Shown one piece after another: positions 1 through 10,833 of a stretch of DNA of 64,000 nucleotides (position 1 is its first letter; every line of letters begins with the position of its first letter). The DNA comes from Saposhnikovia divaricata. Its lineage: Eukaryota > Streptophyta > Magnoliopsida > Apiales > Apiaceae. The DNA lies in NCBI GenBank assembly GCA_036435485.1, contig CM071597.1, positions 171,536,147-171,600,146 of the forward strand, written 5' to 3'. The translations under genes were made by a program, and so were the position numbers. Below the pieces are notes generated by a model that worked only from the letters and a program-made list of their open reading frames with translations, ran no database searches and was not told the DNA's origin.

Positions 1-1322
1 TTACATTTCTGAAAACTAAATTCAAATACCTTTCTAATCATATGCATTAGGACCTCAGGAGACAAGATTTAGGGGTTCAAAACCCTCCTAGAGGACAGTA
101 CATGTTCCCAGAAATTCTACACAGCTTGCAATCTTTCTTAACCATTCAAGAATTCTATGTATACACCACAACCATCATCTAAACCACCAAGATTATACTC
201 TATAGCACACATGGAGTTATATACACTAAGTACAAGCTTAAAAATCACATCAACAACATATAACCTCAAGATTTTCATCATCCATAACTCTTATAACCAA
301 GATTTACACTAAGGTTCATGGATCTAACATTATACATCATAAATAATCCATGGTTAAGAGGGGTGAGGATTGTATACCTTATTGAGTGCCTAGGAACCTT
401 GGATGAGCTTTATAGTCCCTAAGAACACTTAGATGAGCTCCTACAACCCTTAATCCTTCAAGATCTAAAAGATAAACACACTTGGTTACTATTCACTCTA
501 TCTTTAACAATTAATATCTCAAGATTGGATGGATAAAATGGGTTGAAATTCATAGCATACCTTATTTATAGTGTGTAGAAGACCCAGGAATTTTGCCTTG
601 ATTTGTAAGTGAGGGGAAGTTGAAGAAAATTTTTCTTCTTCCTCCCTTGAGTGCTTGGACCGAGAGTTCTTGAACAAAGAGGGGGGGGGGGAGTTGTTTT
701 GGTTGGGTGATGTGTTATGATATGTATTATTGTGTTATGTATTGATATGTATTGGTAGTGTATCACATGTTGACACCCTAGGTAGTAGACTAGGCTTACA
801 CCATACTCCTTTGTCTCCTAGAATAATGCACCAACTAATTACTATTCATTGGTTGCTTTTGCATTTTCTAGTTTGCTTTTCTAACAATCTAGTTTCATGA
901 GACTTTCATGTAATATCTTTCCTTGTATTATTATTCCTCCACCAATGCTTGTCACTTAATCCTCATTTCATAACATATCTTAATTAAACTCCTCGTAATA
1001 ATATTTTGTCACGTAGAGATTTCCTTGTAATTCCTTAAGTACTTATTTGTGTAAATTCCTTGAATATCCATAACCCCTTGTCATGATCTCAAAAAAATTC
1101 TTTTAATACTCTAATAACTCTCAAATCCCAAGTTTTATAAATCTTACTAGCAATAAGACTCTTGCCTTCAGCAATCTTCCCTTTTCCTTACACAGTGAAT
1201 GTAACAACATAAATTTCTCAGATAATCCATTCCATTAAACAATGGGTGACTCAAAAGGTTCCAAATTCACAATGTCATATGATATTATAAAAAAATATAT
1301 TACAAAAATTAGGGTTCTTACA
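1..1322 (-). mobile_element. Partial LTR of a Ty3-like retrotransposon (right end)
   Basis: Read on the minus strand, the sequence starting at 1322 is TGTAAGAACCCTAATTTTT, very like the TGTAAGAACCCC start of the giant LTRs further right, so 1322 is taken as the 5' end of an LTR that runs leftwards out of the window. It directly abuts internal sequence of the Tat-like element, so this is an insertion into that element. Possible target duplication base set next to it is GAAAC (1323-1327), but the partner lies outside the window. No coding capacity is seen; a G-run at about 680-692 and AT-rich tracts occur. The left boundary and family are unresolved. Confidence 0.5.
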
Positions 1323-1655
1323 GAAACTCTTCACTACCAAAGAAATATGACATATTTGGAACATCTTACTGGTACTGTTGAGGATAGTATTGAAAATATG
1401 GTATAAGTGACATATGGATCAACTCCTTCATAGTAACAATATTGTGAGATCTCATGAACGCCCAAACATTGCTCACATTGCTGAGGCATGGATGTCCTCG
1501 AATATGCCCACCATGGCAACTCCTCGCCTGCTATTTTCAAACACTCAAGTACCTAAAACACACCGAACTAAACAAGATAGGTAAGTAACTAATCTGAGTC
1601 AATGAACTTTAATGAACACTGATGACAAGCACATAAACTAAAATAAAACACCGAT
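1323..1655 (-). mobile_element. 5' internal fragment of Tat/Ogre-like element
   Basis: This is the untranslated leader and possible start of the internal region that follows the primer binding site of the LTR at 1682-3312 on the minus strand. A 68-codon open frame (1540 to 1334) contains a C-x2-C-x4-H spacing (CEQCLGVHE), reminiscent of cysteine-rich N-terminal parts of some Ty3 proteins, but it is too short to assign. The rest of the internal region is displaced or lost behind the insertion at 1322. Confidence 0.45.
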
Positions 1656-1675
1656 GATCCCCGGCAGCGGCGCCA
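1656..1675 (-). other. Primer binding site, tRNA-Asp type
   Basis: The plus strand reads GATCCCCGGCAGCGGCGCCA, which matches the 3' end of plant tRNA-Asp(GTC) with one mismatch (the usual sequence has CAACGG). On the minus strand it is therefore the site where a tRNA-Asp primes reverse transcription. It lies six bases from the TG/CA end of the LTR at 1682. It is not a tRNA gene, as no cloverleaf precedes it. tRNA-Asp priming is seen in several plant Ty3 lineages. Confidence 0.8.
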
Positions 1676-1681
1676 AAAACT

Positions 1682-3312
1682 TGTTTACACTAATACAGGC
1701 AAGCGTACGCGGTCACAAGTAATATAGAATAAAGTTGAGTTCGTTCCTACAGAGATCTGGTTATGATTTTAATTCAGTTATTGTACCTATGCAACAATGT
1801 ATGGTTATTACTCACTGCAAAGATGAATAACAAATTGGGGTTTTAATTAACTAAACTAACTAAGATGCAAATTATCAACTAAGAATTAACTAACTAACGA
1901 GAATTGGAATCAAATTACTTCTACAAGAGTAACATGGGTAAATACTTCGCTTAGATCTGACGCCTTTAATCATTATATGCAATAGTTATGATATCTGATC
2001 GGATAACACGAAACAAGTACACGCTACCTGTCAGCATACATATACCAAACTACCCATACATCCCCAAAAGAGATAGAAGATTAATAGACACCAATTATGT
2101 TTAGACCCTATATGTCTATAGAATTTGAAAACATAACAGTTGAGGAACAAGTTATCCATATTGATCACATAGGGCAGTATAAGTATTTTCATCTTACATT
2201 ACGAATCACGTTGATAAACAATCATGAACCTATGCTAGCATGACAATTTCTAAATCTCAAGATCCACTTTCACTTCACAAGAGATTAACAAATTAGATGT
2301 TAGTTACGCATCTAACAATTAAGCATAACCATACGAGGATATCAGATATACATCACATACAGATCTTTAAAGTATCAAGATACTAAAGCACCATAAATAA
2401 ATTCGTTAGAATCCCATGACAACGATTAGTTCATAGTCGAACCGCACGTCATCATGGGATCTGATTAAACCATGATAATAAATACAGTCTGAATGAAAAT
2501 AATAAAACTAGAGTAATAGAGTTAAGAAAACAAATCCCAAAAACATCCAAGAGTTTCGCCTAATTAGAAGAAAACAAAAGTAGATCTAGATCTCCGATAG
2601 TTTTCACGATCTTCAGAATCCTTCTCCAAATCCGAATCTTCGTCTCTGACTCTCTCTGTATGTTATGTTGAGAATTGGTGGGTGTTATGATGATAGGATG
2701 TGTTTAAATAGGCCACCCATGTCTTGTCCAGCAAGAAACTACCAAAACAGACTTATAATAGAATTTCTGTAAAATACGTTTCCTAAACTGATTCCGTTTT
2801 GAAGGAAAATTCGTAGCTGATTTTTCTTCAATATTTCTGGACCATTCCAGTCGTAATTGGACCTCTGAACCACTTTAGAATGAAAGAAAATCTCGTTAGC
2901 TTCGCGTGGACTGTATGATCGCCCAAAACGGACTTGTAGAACTCAAGATATGGCAAAACAAAAATCCGAAATCTGGCAGAATTTCTCCGCGCTGACTGCG
3001 CCCTCTTGCACTGTTCACTGCGCTGACTATGCCCTTTATGCGCTGAGTGCACACTTGGTTCTTGTCGGGAGCTGATTTTGGCTGATTTTCTTCATTTTAA
3101 CTCCTTTTTCCTTCGTTTGTTTTGCAAATTTTCATTTTTCACTTCTTGAACTCAAATCCACCATAAAATATGCAATTTATATCTTCCAAGCTCAAGTTAG
3201 TAACCCTACACAAACTCACTAAAACGGATCAAAAACACGAAATACTTGAGGTCAAGTCAATCAATTTAAGTCGATTTGAAGCGTTCTAAGTGGATATAAA
3301 ATCCACTTATCA
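1682..3312 (-). mobile_element. Complete LTR of a Tat/Ogre-like Ty3 retrotransposon
   Basis: On the minus strand this 1,631-bp unit starts TGATAAGTGGATTTTATA at 3312 and ends in CA at 1682, immediately before the tRNA-Asp primer site. The start resembles LTR starts of plant Tat/Ogre/Athila-type elements, and the end carries the AAGCGTACGCGGTCACAAGT-like stretch common near the 3' end of such LTRs. Because the primer site lies on its left, it is the 5' LTR. It was inserted into the 3' LTR of the Sirevirus-like element, which it cuts at 3313. The 2977-3053 stretch is GC-rich with several GCGCTGA motifs. No gene is present. Confidence 0.75.
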
Positions 3313-3762
3313 ATCCCCAAATCAAATAATTCAGTCAGACAGTAACCCTTGCCGCCAAGTTTGCTATCAAAGGAATATTCAGTAGTTGACAGTATGAGCT
3401 CCCGCCAATGTTGCTGTTGGAACTCCAAACTTGCTGTCAAGTGTGAGAATGTTGCTGTCCCCTGCTTCAGCCAATGTTGCTGTCAAATGAAACTTGCTGT
3501 CGTGACCTTGCAACATGCAGTCTTCTTGTAACATTACCATCAATGCATTGACAGTAACTTTATTATTGCTATCGAACTGATGTATTCTCTTGAGGCTTGA
3601 ACATATCAATGAACTTCTTCCAAGATACGTACTTATTACATTTCAGCAATTATTTGATTACAAGAACACACTCTGGTTGTGACAGTATGTTCTACTTAGC
3701 CTATACAAATAAACTAAGTACTAGTTAAGTTGTCTCTACGCTATCACCCATAAATCCTAACA
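3313..3762 (-). mobile_element. Truncated 3' LTR of the Sirevirus-like element
   Basis: On the minus strand the LTR begins TGTTAGGATTTATGGGTG at 3762, directly after a purine tract, and runs left until it is cut at 3313 by the Tat-like LTR. About 450 bp remain. It is packed with copies of GACAGCAA or GACAGTAA in either orientation between 3336 and 3690. Short open frames here are translations of that repeat and are not genes. Confidence 0.75.
3336..3690. repeat. GACAG(C/T)AA motif cluster in Sirevirus LTR
   Basis: Copies or close variants occur at about 3338, 3386, 3409, 3430, 3451, 3477, 3493, 3549 and 3681, on both strands. The spacing is irregular. The same motif recurs at 9736-9950 and 10721-10772 and inside the long downstream ORF, so it marks this element rather than one local tandem repeat. 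Confidence 0.7.
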
Positions 3763-3776
3763 ATCTCCCCCAAATT
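3763..3776 (-). other. Polypurine tract of Sirevirus-like element
   Basis: The minus strand reads AATTTGGGGGAGAT immediately before the LTR start at 3762. This is the plus-strand DNA primer site used in reverse transcription. It fixes the 3' LTR boundary and orientation. Confidence 0.85.
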
Positions 3777-3950
3777 GTTTTTATGGACAATAACAACAAA
3801 TTCTCAATAAAAGCACGCTGACAACTTAACTACCATAGATCAGAATAGGATTCTAGAACATTTCCAAGCATTTAGCATTACATAGGACAATGATCTAAAG
3901 CAAAACAAGTACTCCTCGAGGTTGAGTAGATATGAGATTTACTAATCTTG

Positions 3951-6900
3951 TTATTAAGCTTTCCTGTTCTGTCTGTTCTCTCTCTTTCTGTGGAGAGCTT
4001 CTTCCAAGTACTTTCTGAGATCTTGCACTAGCTTCTTTTCATCAACAGATACAGCATCATCTTCAATCTCATCAATGTACTGTTGGATTTGTTTAGAAGA
4101 GACATACTAAACATCTTTCAGATCAAACCATGATTCAAAATCATATGTGTAAGTTCTGAATTTCAAAATGTTGTTCACAATCTTGAATCTTCGGCCAGGA
4201 AAAGAATTCAAGGTCACTCTTCTATTTCTGTCAAGTTTTGGATCTTCATCTCTCCTACTATCAAAAAAAACTTCCAATTTCCATGCACACAGCATTTCCA
4301 ATTTGTGAGATGATCTAACAACTTTCTAGTATAGACTTTTCAGTACATTGGTCCTCGGCTTGTGAAAACTATCTGCATAGATTTTTTCTTTACCATCTAT
4401 GATCCTGAGAGGATTTTCCAGTGCACATGGCTGATAGTTTGGAGCTTCACTGTTCATCTTGTTGACTTTCTTGCATTTTCTTTCGGCTCAGCTTCCACTA
4501 CCTCAGCAGTCTGTTTACCAAAATTAGCTTTTCTCCTAGCAGCTTCAGCAGCTAATTCGGCTTCATTGGCAGCCATAGCTTCAGGTGTATAGGAGGGCAT
4601 CCTTTCTGTCCAATCATACTTAGACACAAGTTCTTCCTCATCTATACTCACATCCTCATTCGCATCATCGATGTTTCTCCAGTCACCATATCTCTCATAA
4701 AATTCAGCATATCTTTCAGCATGGTACTTTTGGATGTGTTCCATGGCTTTCTTAGGAACATTTTTATACGTCCCCATAAGCTGCACCATTCTTTCAAGCA
4801 CGAAGTAATTGACTCTACGCCTTACTTCTTGTGATGTTTGTTTGAGAGTGTATCTGTCTATTATTGTTGACATATTCACCATAGTGAAGTCCTTCTCAAC
4901 AAACATGACTCTTGCTTTATCTTTCCAAAGAATGTATCTGGATGCATATTCCTTAGAATTATCCAGCTCCAATTCGACTGAAGTGATATCTCGTGTCGCA
5001 GCTTCCTTCTGGATTTCGAAGCTGTTTGTTTCTCTTCTTCGAATAGGCTTCTTAAGAAACATCACTCCATGCATCTTTTTTCCTTGCTGCAGCCTTTGTC
5101 TTGCCCTTTCTTGGAACTGTACGCCAGGCTTTTTCTCTTTATTTTGTCCTCCTAGACTTGGATGTCTTTACAGTTTTGCCTGTGACAGCTTCTTCATTCA
5201 AGCTCTTGACAGTGTCTTTCATGACAGTGTCTTCTTTGACAACAGCTTCTTCGACAGTAACTTCACCATTCTTGACAGCTTTCTTGTCGACAGTATCTTT
5301 TTCAGCATCAAAACAGTCAATAACAAATCTTAAGATACTTCCTTCCAGTGTGTCAAGAATGTCTGTCTCTCCCTCATCTTTAGCTTCAGCATCTTTCTTA
5401 TTATCCTTGGGAGCTTCTTCCTTTGCTTCCTCCTGAGTCTGACTTCCAGTAATCTCAGCAGTTTCATTACCACTTCCAGTTGTACCAGATCCTCCAGTTC
5501 CATCAAGATCATCATCATCATCAAGGGTGTCATCATATGTGCAGCTTCCACCACTTTCACTTCTTCTGGCATTAGCTTCAGAAATCAATTTCTTCACTTG
5601 AGAGCTAAGACTTTCATCTCTCTTTGCCAGCAGTTTGTGAATAGCTTTGACAGCTTTGACTTTGTCTTTGTTTATCTTATATTTGAGGATCTATTTTAGC
5701 ACTCCCATAATTATGTGCAATCTGGGTTCTTCACTTAGGATCAGAAATCCAATCCTTTTAGCTCCTGTGCTTGTGGTTGTTCTGTAGCAAATACCATAGG
5801 GTTCTTCAATCACTTCTGGTAGCTTTTCTTCGACAAGACCTTTAATTTGTGCTAGCAGATCGTTATTGAAGATTGTAGAATTTGCTTTCACTTTCGTTCC
5901 CATGGCATTCAGCACTCTAGCTTGCAGACTTTGCAGTAGCTGCATTGTAATGAATATAGAGATGCCAGTTTTCAGATAAACATCAACTGCCCATCTTTTC
6001 TCCAGATTCACCTTCACAGAGATACTTGTTATTTTGTCCTTCAGTATTGGTAGTTTTGTATATACTCCTCCTGCCTCTTTTATGGCACTATTCACCAATG
6101 CACTGAATTCTTCATCTTTGTTCTGCAAAGTACTCTCCATGTGGCTAACCATCATCGTTTCTGCATCTTCGGGACTATATTCACTTCCATCAGACCAAAT
6201 GTATCCTGTTGTAGGATTTACCATTTCAGGCATTTTGTCTTTGCCTTTGCCGAGTCTGTTGGCTTCTTCCATTTATCTCCAATGTTTCTGCAGTGGAGTT
6301 TCCATGACTTCAGGAGCTGGTTCATTAATTTTCAGAGGAGGTAATGTTGATGTTTGAGCCCTTTGTAATTACTCCAATATTTCTTTAGTCACCAACATTG
6401 GCTCACCATCTACTTCAACAGATTCACCAATTCCACTAGCTCTCAACTCTTCACCAAAGATTCTATCTTCATTTGCATTTTGCTCCCCCTTACTTCCATC
6501 TCCATCTTCTTCCATTTGCTCCCTCTCTCTTCGAGACTCCCCCTTGCTCGTTGCTCCACCTTATGTCTCCTTCTCTACTGGACTTACAGTATTCTGATTT
6601 TTCACTTTATTCTGATCTACCACTTTCTCCTTCTTAGTTAAGTTGAAAGCACTAAGGACAGCAAAAAATGATAACAGATTTTCTTGAATCTCAGCAAAGC
6701 CAATAGCTACCATAGTGGACAGAGCATCAAGTTTAGCTTCCATGGCTGCACATATGCCCTCAAGGGATTTCAACCTTGATTCAGCTTGTTTATAATGACC
6801 ATCAGACCTTAACCTTTTTGATGAGAAAGGAAAAGACTGAGGCAAGGAGGCTATGTGGTGTCTCACACGCTCATTGTTTTTCTGAGTGATCTCATCACTC

Positions 6901-9505
6901 CTCACAGAATGGCTCTCAAGGCCTTGTGCCTTTTTGTGTGGGGTTCCCTCAAATTCACTCTGGACATGCTCAAGTCCCTCTCCTTTTGCCAGCTCATTTG
7001 GCTGCCTCTCATTTTTATGCTCACCTCTCTTTTCTTTTATCTCTCTTTTCTTTTGCACTCCCTCACTCATCCTAGATGCATGGGTATGAGCAGTACTTAG
7101 ATGCATTGAAAGAGAAGGTTTAGATTTTACCTTTTTGTAAGTAAAGATTGGCACATGATCATTATCAGAAGCATCTTCAACAATTACTGAATCTTGATCA
7201 AGCTGTGCAGAGGTGACAGCATCTTTGCCCAAAATGTTACTATCCACAGGTAGGGCTGTCAAAAAAATCCGGATATCCGTCCGAAATATCCGAATCCGTA
7301 TCCGAAAAATTAGGATATTATCCGTATCCGAAAAATTAAGATATTATCCGTATCCGAATCCGACATATCTGTATCCGAAAAATTAGGATATTATATTAAT
7401 ATAATATATTAATATATTAATATATTATATATTATATATTAATATATTATATTAATATATTAATATATATTATATATTAATATGATATATGATATATAAT
7501 ATATTATATATTAATATATTATATATTATATATTAATATATTATGTATCATATAATATATTATTATATTAATATATTAATATATTAATATATTAATATAT
7601 TATATTAATATTTTAATATTTTATATTAATATATTGTATAAATATATCATATATCATATTAATATATTATATTAATAAACTATAAATATGATATATATAT
7701 CATCATTTATATCCGAATACCGTCCGAAATATCCGTATTCGTATTCGAAAAAATTAGGATATTATCCGTATCCGAAAAAATTACCCGTGTCCGTATCCGA
7801 AATATCCGTTTGACAGCCCTATCCACAGGTGGGTTGACAGCAACTTTTGTGGTGTCTTTAACAGCAGCTGAGGCTGTGACAGCAACTTCCTGAAGGTTAG
7901 TTGCTTTTTGGAGGTCGACCAAGATGTTGGCTGTTTCAATTTCTGGCAGATTGCCTTCTTGATCTAGCTCAATGTTGGAGGGAGTGGTTCCATTTCACTT
8001 TGAGAAATGGGTTCTTGTGGACCACTTGGTGGGGGCTCATCCTTGACTTGAGATGGATGATCAAAACCTGAAGGGTTGGGACTGTCCCCTTCTCTAGGTT
8101 ATTGAGAAGAAACGATTGATAGATTAGAGGGTGATGGTATAGAAGAGATTTCTGGCTGTTCCACAGAGATAACTTGTGGAACATCAAGAGTAGAAGTTTC
8201 ATGACCCTTACTTTGCCCTAACCCCATGTGCATTTCTGCAAGTATAGGCTCCTCATGAGTGAGTACATGAGGTTGTGCTGACTCTTTACAGGATGCCTTG
8301 GGAGACAGGCCAGTTTCAATAGATACTTCTTGTTGAGAAGAAGCACCTAGGGATGTGTTTGATTCCCTTTTATCCTCCATAGCCTTTTGTGAGACTGAGG
8401 GGTGGCTGACAGTGGTTTTGTCCCTCTTAGCTCTCTTCTTCTTAGACTCAAGAGGAACCACTGTGGGTTCACTTTTACTAACATCCTTATTTGCTGCACC
8501 AGGTGTAGTTTCTCCCTCAACATTCTCAGAACTACCACAAACTCTAGTTTCCAAGGGTCTTTTCTTGGATTCTTGCAAGGCTATTTTTGTGGCTTTTGTT
8601 TGTCTGGAAGGTCTAATTGGAACGAATGGTGTAGAATGTGGGTTAACTGAATTTGGGTCAAATTCAGCTTCATTCTCAAGGGAGAAATGAACATACACAG
8701 AAGGTAGTTCAAAATCAAGATTAGGCTCTTGGTCAGCCATGTGATTTGTGAAATAGAATGGAATATATGCATTCAAGTTTTGTGAATTGAGTGATGTGTG
8801 TGTATTTCTTTTCAAAACATTACATTCCATGATTAGAGATGCATTATCATCAATACCACATAATGAATTTAAACACATTGTAAGAAATCGAGGATAGACA
8901 TGTACCTTCCTGCTCAAAGCTGACTTGAGTTGACTCATAAGCAGCTTTCCAACATCCACTTTGTGACCATGGACTAGAGAGTGAGTGAGCTTCTTGATGT
9001 AGGAGGGAATTCCATTCCAGCCAGTGGTTTTGGTTGAGAAAACCTTCACCATGACATCAAAAATCATGCTCCATTCTTTTCTCAAAAACTTTCTATCCAT
9101 TTCACCAGTTGAGTACCAATTTGTTGTACCTTCTTCGAGGACAGGACCAGAATACCCAATATTCAAGAAAAACTTCTTCTGGGTTTCATCACTTGCAAGT
9201 TCCTTGTATGATTCTTTAGCTTGCAGTCCAGTTCCCAAAGCTTCGTTAATACCTTTTATTGTGAGGAGGCAGGTAACCCCTTTGATTTTGCAGTTTATAG
9301 TGTCTTTACCTGCACCTCCTGGAAAAAAGGAAGATTTCCAGAATTCTTCAAGTCTTTCTAGGTCCAAAGATGGAGTAGAGGTTATAGCATGACCTAGATA
9401 GGACTTGTTTAAAAAGGATACGAGTCCTTTGAAACCTTCACCAGCATCTCCAGCAGAGAGAATACCAGCAAAGTTTGTTTGAGAAGAGGATTATTTGGGT
9501 GCCAT
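3951..9505 (-). pseudogene. Very long env-like downstream ORF of Sirevirus, broken
   Basis: The reading frame starts at ATG 9505 and ends at a double stop TAATAA (3956-3951), about 175 bp before the PPT. Without the MITE it is about 5 kb, near 1,650 codons. The fifth codon is already a stop (9491-9493); the frame is then open to 8099. Further damage: a frameshift near 7975, the MITE at 7251, in-frame stops at 6561, near 6366, 6273, 5691 and 5139, a frame change near 5090, and stops at 4454, near 4330 and at 4107. The N-terminal 280 residues look globular (FFPGGAGKDTINCKIKG, INEALG) and loosely resemble plant transposon-associated domains. The middle is acidic and Ser/Thr-rich with a likely coiled coil near 6700. 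Residues around 5320-5160 are short repeats of K-D-T-V type encoded by GACAGT copies. I see no clear signal peptide or membrane segment, so 'env-like' rests on position only. Confidence 0.7.
7251..7821. mobile_element. hAT-type MITE, 571 bp
   Basis: It has terminal inverted repeats TAGGGCTGTCAAA (7251) and TTTGACAGCCCTA (ending 7821), flanked by an 8-bp target duplication TCCACAGG (7243-7250 and 7822-7829). Eight-base duplications with these ends fit hAT elements. The ends carry repeated (TA)TCCG(TA) units and the centre (about 7390-7690) is almost pure TTAATATATT-type palindromic AT sequence. There is no transposase, so it is non-autonomous. It interrupts the long downstream ORF without other loss at the site. 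Confidence 0.9.
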
Positions 9506-10172
9506 TTTTGCTTAGAGTTTTGGGAGAGAGAGATTTTTGCTTTTGAGAGAGAGAGGTTATGTTGAGTGTTGTGTGTTTGACAGTTGCTTACATGAAAATA
9601 GCAAATGTTTTACTGAAGAAGGGAAAGTAGTAATGTCTTAGCCCATTAATCAGTCACGTGGTGTTGTGGGTAGTTACTTTTTAGTGGCTGTAAATCGTAG
9701 AGGTAAAGTCTCAATTAAATTGGTCCACTAACCTTGACAGTAACCTGTGCACTGTAACAAATTCATTAGTAATTTTGGATGATGACAGCAAGTTTTTCTT
9801 GACAGTAACATCGGCGCAAGAACATGCTGTCACCATTAAGCAATTTATACATTTTCCTTTAAATTTCATGACAGAAACTTTTTCCGTTGCTGATAAGGAA
9901 CTTGCTGTCAAGGCACATCGTGACAGCATCTTCACTTATTGACAGCAACTTGTGCAGAAATAATTTGTGTCATGAATTTTAATCGACTTTGCCCATTGCT
10001 TAAAAGTAAAATTACCAATTAGCATTTTTATCGATTTAAGCACATATTTGTTAAGCAGGCACACATCCACATACATCCACACACACAAGTATACACATGC
10101 ATACAATAAACAACTAAGATGAGAGGGTAAAATAAGCAATAATAATGGGGAGATGAAACGATGAACTTTTTA
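9506..10172 (-). promoter_or_regulatory. Leader of the env-like ORF with G-box and CT-rich patches
   Basis: Non-coding gap between the small ORF and the long ORF. On the minus strand the long ORF is preceded by CTCTCTCTC tracts (9521-9557), like the pyrimidine patches near plant transcription starts. A CACGTG G-box lies at 9655-9660, and a GACAG(C/T)AA cluster fills 9736-9950. I see no convincing TATA box here. A separate promoter or subgenomic transcript for the long ORF is an inference. Confidence 0.4.
9736..9950. repeat. GACAG(C/T)AA motif cluster upstream of env-like ORF
   Basis: Eight copies or variants in about 215 bp at roughly 9736, 9783, 9801, 9825, 9868, 9901, 9920 and 9939, in both orientations. 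It is the same motif as in the 3' LTR. Confidence 0.7.
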
Positions 10173-10451
10173 TTAAGAAAATCTTAAAAACAGTACAAGG
10201 TAGTTCTTAAGAACTGAACACCATTTCTTATTTAGCTCCGCAAGAGCTTCCACCAGCAGCTGCTCAACGACCTTCTCTATCTCCTTCTCCTCAGTAATCC
10301 CCTTCGCATTCAGATAAGCTTGAAGCTTATCAAAGAAGGGATCAAGAGGGTGCTCAGCAGCAGCAGCCTCTGGCTTCAGTATCACCTCTTCAGGTTTGGA
10401 AGAGTTGGAGTCTTCTGAAGTTGACATTTCCGACGCCTTCCTCTTACTCAT
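10173..10451 (-). CDS. Small acidic ORF between RNase H and env-like ORF (92 aa)
   Basis: The frame starts at ATG 10451 (MSKRKASEM) and is open for 92 codons. It begins with a basic patch, followed by a Ser/Glu/Pro-rich stretch and then a probable amphipathic helix (residues 40-75, ending around LVEALAELNKK). I do not recognise a family. It is one of the few undamaged frames in this element and has a TATA-like box 52 bases upstream and a short leader. Sireviruses can carry extra ORFs after pol; whether this one is expressed is unknown. The last about 15 residues may be fortuitous read-out. Confidence 0.5.
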   Translation of the reverse strand: MSKRKASEMSTSEDSNSSKPEEVILKPEAAAAEHPLDPFFDKLQAYLNAKGITEEKEIEKVVEQLLVEALAELNKKWCSVLKNYLVLFLRFS

Positions 10452-10502
10452 TCTCTAGAGTTTCTTAGTGTGTGATGAAGAATGAGGGTTTGGCCTCGGT
10501 CT

Positions 10503-10510
10503 TATTTATA
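10503..10510 (-). promoter_or_regulatory. TATA box upstream of small ORF
   Basis: The minus strand reads TATAAATA, 52 bases before ATG 10451, a normal plant TATA-to-start arrangement with a short 5' leader. The box would drive the 92-codon ORF independently of the LTR. This is inferred from position and motif only. Confidence 0.45.
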
Positions 10511-10833
10511 ACACATTAAGTGACTCTAGAGCTTCCTACACGCTTCCTTTTAATAAAGTATTAAACTTTAAACTAAAAGTCTGACAAATGCCCGGGTACA
10601 TTTCAAATGACACGACTACTCATCACTTACACGCGTGTGAATTAAAATAATGTCATGTGACCACTCATTACATAAGTTAAAACAGGCATGTAATTTGAAT
10701 TTAGTATAGTCATAGCAAACATGCTGTCAATAAACATGTAGCACATAAGACAGTAACTTCTCATGACAGTAACATTGAAAGCTACAGTCACAAGCTGCGA
10801 TTTAACCACTTTGAAAATGTAAAAACTAGTAAG
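10511..10833. other. Non-coding spacer after pol with motif cluster
   Basis: This stretch lies between the RNase H stop and the TATA box. It holds a 10-bp palindrome ACACGCGTGT at 10629-10638 and GACAG(C/T)AA motifs at about 10722, 10749 and 10764. No gene is seen. Confidence 0.5.

Noticed and set aside
1656..1675. tRNA-Asp gene
   Set aside because: Only the 3' terminal 20 bases match; no cloverleaf upstream. It is a primer binding site.
3349..3609. ORFs on both strands in the Sirevirus LTR
   Set aside because: Generated by the GACAG(C/T)AA repeats; located upstream of a truncated LTR boundary and without family resemblance.
4809..5436. Plus-strand ORFs of 174 and 111 codons
   Set aside because: Shadows of the minus-strand env-like frame; its acidic repeat region keeps the opposite strand free of stops.
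7390..7690. Matrix-attachment or centromeric AT repeat
   Set aside because: Explained as the interior of the hAT MITE, bounded by its TIRs and target duplication.
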